A DNA stretch of 64,000 bases, from NCBI RefSeq assembly GCF_023036475.1, contig NZ_JAJQKI010000001.1, positions 310,001 through 374,000 on the forward strand, given 5' to 3'. Positions 60,458-64,000 of the stretch are shown piece by piece; positions within the stretch are counted from its first letter, which is position 1, and each line of letters begins with the position of its first letter. The notes under the pieces were generated by a model. It was not told the DNA's origin. It worked only from the letters and a program-made list of their open reading frames with translations, and did not search any database. The DNA is from Bacillus pinisoli (lineage in GTDB: Bacteria > Bacillota > Bacilli > Bacillales > SA4). A program made the translations under genes and the position numbers.

Positions 60458-61580
60458 ATAGTCCCCTCCTTGTTTGTAGATCCAGTGAAAAAGCCTGCAT
60501 AGCAAAAGGCAATTCCTTTTGTTCAATCATGTCTGCTATCACTTCACCTGTAATTGGGCTTAACAATACTCCATTTCGGTAATGTCCCGTTGCCACAAAC
60601 AGACCCGAAATAGTAGGATGTACGCCTAAATATGGCAGTCCATCTGTGGTTTGCGGCCGTATGCCAGCCCAAGCTCTTTCCCACTCTGCTTCCTTCAAAG
60701 CTGGGAGTATGGAAATAGCACGTTCTAATAACCAAGAAACACCATCTGCTGTTACTTTTTCATCAAAGGTATGAGGCACCATGGTGGCCCCAACTAAAAT
60801 GCGCCCTTCTCGTTTCGGAACGATATAACAATCCTCTGCAAAGATTGTTTTTGTGATAAGAGGTAAAGCGGTTATGACTGAAAAACATTCGCCTTTAACT
60901 GGATACATGCCCAAATTGACATCTAGCTGTTTTAGGAGAAACGTCGACCAGGCTCCCCCAGCGATGACAACATTCTCACTATAGAATTCTCCTTGTAAAG
61001 CCTGAACCCCACGCACTCTCCCCTCCTCTATTAGGAGACCATGAACATCTGTAAACTCTAAATAATCTCCACCTAATGCAGAGGCACCTCGTGCGAAGCC
61101 ACTTGCTAGTTTAAAGGCTGATACCTGTCCATCCCGGGGAGCGTACATTCCACCTATTACTTTTTCTGATAAGTTTGGTTCTACTTGTTGAATGTCTTCC
61201 CTAGTTAGCCATACCGCTTCTTCGCCAAGACTCCTTTGGAAATCGATGACTTCCTTTAATTCTTGAACTTTATCATTCGTATACGCAGTAGTGAGCATCC
61301 CTTTTTGGATGAGTTCAATATCAACACCTGTTCGTTCCATCAGCTCTTCATTTAGTGATGGAAACATATTTCTACTTTTCCTTGCTAAATCAAAAAGGGG
61401 GCCTGCTTCCGTTACCTCGGCTTGAGCAGCCAGCATTCCTGCTGCAGCACTAGATGCTTTACGATTGATTTCACCCTTTTCGATGACTAAAACGGACTGA
61501 CCTCTTTTTAAAAGGGAATAGGCAATGGAATTCCCGATAATTCCGCCGCCTACTACGATTGTGTCATAATGCTTTTTCAC
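60441..61580 (-). CDS. thiO: ThiO, glycine oxidase
   Basis: 379 residues from GTG 61580 (AGGAGG six bases upstream), beginning with the FAD-binding VVGGGIIGNSIAYSLLKRG. DAO-type motifs: GGMYAPRDGQVSAFKL near 145, VVIAGGAWS near 200, WAGIRPQTTDGLPYLG near 310 and GHYRNGVLLSPITGE near 335. It oxidises glycine to the imine used by ThiG. Overlaps tenI by 17 bp and thiS by 17 bp. Confidence 0.93.
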   Translation of the reverse strand: MKKHYDTIVVGGGIIGNSIAYSLLKRGQSVLVIEKGEINRKASSAAAGMLAAQAEVTEAGPLFDLARKSRNMFPSLNEELMERTGVDIELIQKGMLTTAYTNDKVQELKEVIDFQRSLGEEAVWLTREDIQQVEPNLSEKVIGGMYAPRDGQVSAFKLASGFARGASALGGDYLEFTDVHGLLIEEGRVRGVQALQGEFYSENVVIAGGAWSTFLLKQLDVNLGMYPVKGECFSVITALPLITKTIFAEDCYIVPKREGRILVGATMVPHTFDEKVTADGVSWLLERAISILPALKEAEWERAWAGIRPQTTDGLPYLGVHPTISGLFVATGHYRNGVLLSPITGEVIADMIEQKELPFAMQAFSLDLQTRRGLYEASN

Positions 61581-62190
61581 GCTGTTCCTCCTTCCACTTC
61601 TGAATGATTTCATGATAAAGGCTGGCAGCACTAATTGGATCTTCTTGACCTAGAATTCCTGAAATGACAGCAACACCTGATGCTCCATGCTCTAAGACTG
61701 CTCTCGTATTCTCTGGCGTAATACCACCAATTGCGATAATTGGAATAGACGAACGATTACATACTTCTTTTAGCTGATGACAACCCCTTGGCTCTAATCC
61801 TGGTTTAGAGTTAGTCGAGAAAATATGCCCATACATAGCAAAGCTTGCTCCACCACTTTCTACTTGTAGCGCTTCTTCCCATGAATGAATGGAGCAGCCT
61901 ACTTGCAATTGATGAAAATGATCTTTTACTACTTTAAGCGGAAGACTATGATAAGCCAGCTGAACTCCCGCTACACCAAGCGAAAGTGCTACATCCAGCC
62001 GATCATTCACAAATATCTTCTGTGCAGATATTCCCAAATCAAGTAAAAGTTGAATACCTTCGTAAAGCTCTATTGCCGTTTTTTGCTTTTCACGTATTTG
62101 GAAAATGTCCACATACGGATCTACTTGTTTAGCAATTTGAGAAAATTCTCTAAGTGTCATATTTCCGTTTGATACTAGATGTAAACCCAA
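61564..62190 (-). CDS. tenI: TenI, thiazole tautomerase
   Basis: 208 residues from a TTG start with AAGGAG nine bases upstream. ThiE-like barrel: FQIREKQKTAIE, VNDRLDVALSLGVAGVQLAYHSL, GCSIHSWEEAL, IAIGGITPENTRAVLEHGASGVAVISGI. It keeps the barrel but lacks the ThiE pyrophosphate-site residues, as TenI does; it isomerises the thiazole carboxylate product. First gene of the biosynthetic part of the operon, directly after the repeat at 62228. Confidence 0.88.
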   Translation of the reverse strand: MGLHLVSNGNMTLREFSQIAKQVDPYVDIFQIREKQKTAIELYEGIQLLLDLGISAQKIFVNDRLDVALSLGVAGVQLAYHSLPLKVVKDHFHQLQVGCSIHSWEEALQVESGGASFAMYGHIFSTNSKPGLEPRGCHQLKEVCNRSSIPIIAIGGITPENTRAVLEHGASGVAVISGILGQEDPISAASLYHEIIQKWKEEQREKAL

Positions 62191-62227
62191 CTGCTAGGAC
62201 TCCTTTTTAACGATAGTTTTTGAGAGT

Positions 62228-62350
62228 GGCTATGTTAAAGAGTAATGTTGATTTTTAGCACAGTTGATTGAAGGAAGGACGCGTGACTCCTGCGGGAGAG
62301 CAGGTCGAGGGAGTCCTGTCACGAAAATCAACACAACGTTTAACACAGTC
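62228..62350. repeat. Dispersed Bacillaceae repeat (GACGCG/ACTCCTG type), short copy
   Basis: GGCTATGTTAAAGAG..ATGTTGATTTTTAGCACAGTT at the left, GAAGGACGCGTGACTCCTGC in the middle, ACGAAAATCAACACAACGTTTAACA at the right. Same ends as 13646-13875 but about half the length, missing the inner hairpin part. Lies between ykoC and tenI; no TPP riboswitch is visible here. Confidence 0.7.
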
Positions 62351-62356
62351 TAAATG

Positions 62357-63136
62357 TTAATAACGAACATCCTGAATTGAGAAATAAGGATAATTAATGC
62401 CAATCATGTACGAGAGGATCACCAAAACAATAAAGAGAGTAACAAAGTAGAAATCTCGTGTTGAGAAGCCTACTTGATAGTAAAACGTACGTGATCCATT
62501 AGATTGAAATCCTTTTGCCTCCATTGCTACACCAATCCGGTGAGCTCTTCTAATGCTTTGTGAGAGCATAGGGATACAATACGCCTTTAATTTTGCAGGA
62601 ATGGAAGCTAATCCTTTTTTACGATTAATACCTCTTACCTTTAATGCCTGGTGAATGACTTTAAATTCTTCAAACATGATTGGTATTAACCTGTAGCCCG
62701 CTAAAAAGCTATACGCATATTTAGGCTTTAATTTGGCTTGTTGCATCAGTGAATAGAACAAGAGAACTGGTTTTGTCGTTAAGGTAAACAATAAACCTAA
62801 GAATGCAAACACTAATGCTCGAAACCCAATATGAATCCCTCTAAAAAAACTCTCTTCTGTGATATGAATCAAGCCCCATTTAAACCAGGTCGTATCTCCT
62901 TTACCAAAAAAGATCATCGACGAGGCTGTGGACATAAACACAATAAGAAATGGCAGGAGAAAGAGAGCTACTTTCTTTAAAGGAAACCCATTAAAAAGAA
63001 AGAATACTAAACAAATTAGTAAAGTTAAGTTTAATAGAATATTAATGTTATGAATGGTAAGAACTTGTATAAATAATAATACGATTCCCATTAATTTTAA
63101 TGTCGGATTTATTGAATACAACCATGTTTCTTTCAT
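62357..63136 (-). CDS. ykoC: YkoC-like ECF transporter transmembrane component
   Basis: 259 residues from ATG 63136 (GGGTGA upstream; an in-frame ATG at 63148 has no site). EcfT fold: five or so membrane helices, then the coupling-helix motifs near 160-215, LKVRGINRKKG and AMEAKGFQSNGSRTFY (A-R-G-like and A-x-x-x-RG-like motifs). In B. subtilis YkoEDC imports thiamine precursors. Located between the ykoD ATPase and the thiamine genes. Confidence 0.88.
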   Translation of the reverse strand: MKETWLYSINPTLKLMGIVLLFIQVLTIHNINILLNLTLLICLVFFLFNGFPLKKVALFLLPFLIVFMSTASSMIFFGKGDTTWFKWGLIHITEESFFRGIHIGFRALVFAFLGLLFTLTTKPVLLFYSLMQQAKLKPKYAYSFLAGYRLIPIMFEEFKVIHQALKVRGINRKKGLASIPAKLKAYCIPMLSQSIRRAHRIGVAMEAKGFQSNGSRTFYYQVGFSTRDFYFVTLFIVLVILSYMIGINYPYFSIQDVRY

Positions 63137-63148
63137 CTCTTCACCCAT

Positions 63149-64000
63149 TTATACATGTATTGCGATTGATTCTTCGGATTTGTTTATCTGGATATCCTCT
63201 ATCAATCTACCTTGTGAGATTACCCATTTCCTTGTGGCAAATTGCTCTACAATCTTTTCATCATGAGTAATCATGAGAATAGTGGCTCCTTTTTGCCTAC
63301 TTCTCTCCAAATGTTCAAGAAGAGCAAACGTATTTTTACTGTCTTGGCCAAAGGTTGGTTCATCTAACAGGAGCAATTGTTGATCTTGCATGATCGTAGA
63401 TGCCACACTAAGCCTTCGTTTTTGTCCCATTGACAGCTGATAGGGGTGTTTATCTCTATGCTCCTTAAGAGAAAATCTCTCAAGCATCTCTTCTACCTTA
63501 GCTTGCACATGTTTCTCCTCTGCCTCAAATAGGCGAAGTGAATGGGCGAGCTCGTCATAGACTGAATTGGTCACAAATTGAAATTCAGGATTTTGAAAGA
63601 CATATGCTAATTCGGTAAATAGCTCTCTTTTCTTTGTTACTTCTGTCCCAAATAGATGATAGTCACCTTTTGTTTCTAATAATTGCATGAACCCTTGAAG
63701 CAAACTACTTTTCCCCGCCCCATTCTCACCAGTAATCGCAATCCATTCATGAGCAAACACATCAGCAGTTGGTAGATGAACAATTACTTCCTTCTTACGG
63801 TTCACTTCAAATTCTCTTACCGTGAGTATTGGAGAATGATTTTCCTGTTGGGAATAAGAACGTTGGTGTTGGTTCATATATTCATCCCATACCCCTGGAT
63901 ACCAGATACCGTGCTCTCTTAGCAATGGAAGGTGAGTGTTTACTATCTCATCCTTATGCCCATCTGCCAGGATTTCTCCAGTTGGGCTAAAGACTATTAC
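63149..64000 (-). CDS. ykoD: YkoD-like ECF transporter ATPase, C-terminal part (partial)
   Basis: The frame runs open from the right edge to the stop at 63149 (284 codons). The first 35 visible residues (FSPTGEILADG.. VNTHLPLLREHGIWYPG) are the end of a first ATPase domain plus linker. The second ATPase has Walker A GENGAGKSS, signature LSMGQKRRLSVAST, Walker B LLLLDEPTFGQDS, and H-loop ITHDEKI. This two-domain build is that of YkoD. The apparent start at 63925 is a TTG within the linker and not real. Ends one base before an ATG of ykoC. Confidence 0.9.
   Translation of the reverse strand, partial: VIVFSPTGEILADGHKDEIVNTHLPLLREHGIWYPGVWDEYMNQHQRSYSQQENHSPILTVREFEVNRKKEVIVHLPTADVFAHEWIAITGENGAGKSSLLQGFMQLLETKGDYHLFGTEVTKKRELFTELAYVFQNPEFQFVTNSVYDELAHSLRLFEAEEKHVQAKVEEMLERFSLKEHRDKHPYQLSMGQKRRLSVASTIMQDQQLLLLDEPTFGQDSKNTFALLEHLERSRQKGATILMITHDEKIVEQFATRKWVISQGRLIEDIQINKSEESIAIHV

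Noticed and set aside
62190-62356. TPP riboswitch before tenI
   Set aside because: No THI-box sequence could be read; the interval is taken up by the dispersed repeat.

Overview
The window reads as chromosomal DNA of a low-GC, endospore-forming Bacillaceae (a Bacillus-like Firmicute). The main evidence is gene order. ScoC/Hpr (3' end), yhaI, a yhaJ-like gene, prsA, yhaL, yhaM, yhaN, yhaO, yhaP, yhaQ, yhaR, hemZ, yhaX, yheA, yheB, yheD/yheC, yheE and yheI/yheH (bmrCD) follow the Bacillus subtilis yha-yhe region. Spore genes (alpha/beta SASP, a gerA-type operon, YjcZ-type peptides, YheC/D proteins) and strong AGGAGG-type ribosome sites agree. No plasmid, prophage or complete IS was seen.

Layout. 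1-13 kb: end of scoC, a repeat-filled gap, three YjcZ-type peptides, the PrsA foldase, then a leftward block with YhaM exoribonuclease, the YhaN/YhaO SbcCD-like pair and the YhaQ/YhaP ABC exporter. 13-24 kb: an ECF sigma/anti-sigma pair, a sortase with a likely substrate, a diguanylate cyclase, a gerA-type germinant receptor operon and a nucleoside hydrolase. 24-31 kb: small kinase and hypothetical genes, yhaR, hemZ, yhaX, yheA, yheB. 31-37 kb: four tandem YheC/YheD-family ATP-grasp genes in two translationally coupled pairs with a miniature repeat between the pairs, then yheE and small genes. 37-48 kb: a PucR-like regulator, msmX, a SASP gene with an unusual leader, alkaline phosphatase, a phnDCEE-type transporter, an IMPase-family phosphatase and fumC. 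48-52 kb: an RsbU/RsbW/RsbV-like partner-switching set in line with a chemotaxis receptor. 52-56 kb: the BmrCD heterodimeric exporter behind a long leader that looks like a ribosome-controlled attenuator. 57-64 kb: thiamine synthesis (tenI-thiO-thiS-thiG-thiF-thiD-thiE) behind ykoC and the end of ykoD (HMP ECF transporter), running off the window.

Two regulatory structures stand out. (1) The SASP gene at 40291 has a clear SigG promoter, and its leader holds a 64-nt tRNA-like fold (acceptor, small D arm, central arm, T arm with TTCAATT loop, encoded CCA). (2) The bmrCD leader holds three short reading frames with good ribosome sites and mutually exclusive hairpins ending in an intrinsic terminator.

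Intergenic DNA carries several dispersed repeat families: a ~100-bp miniature inverted-repeat element ending in GGCTCTTTTCTAA (six copies), a hairpin repeat around AAAAATCC..GGATTTTT followed by GCAACAA, a 56-bp element with GGTTCTTTTCGTA ends, a GACGCG/ACTCCTG-containing element (two copies), and short tandem or palindromic TGTGC repeats. All calls come from reading the sequence and from remembered protein families; no database search was run.
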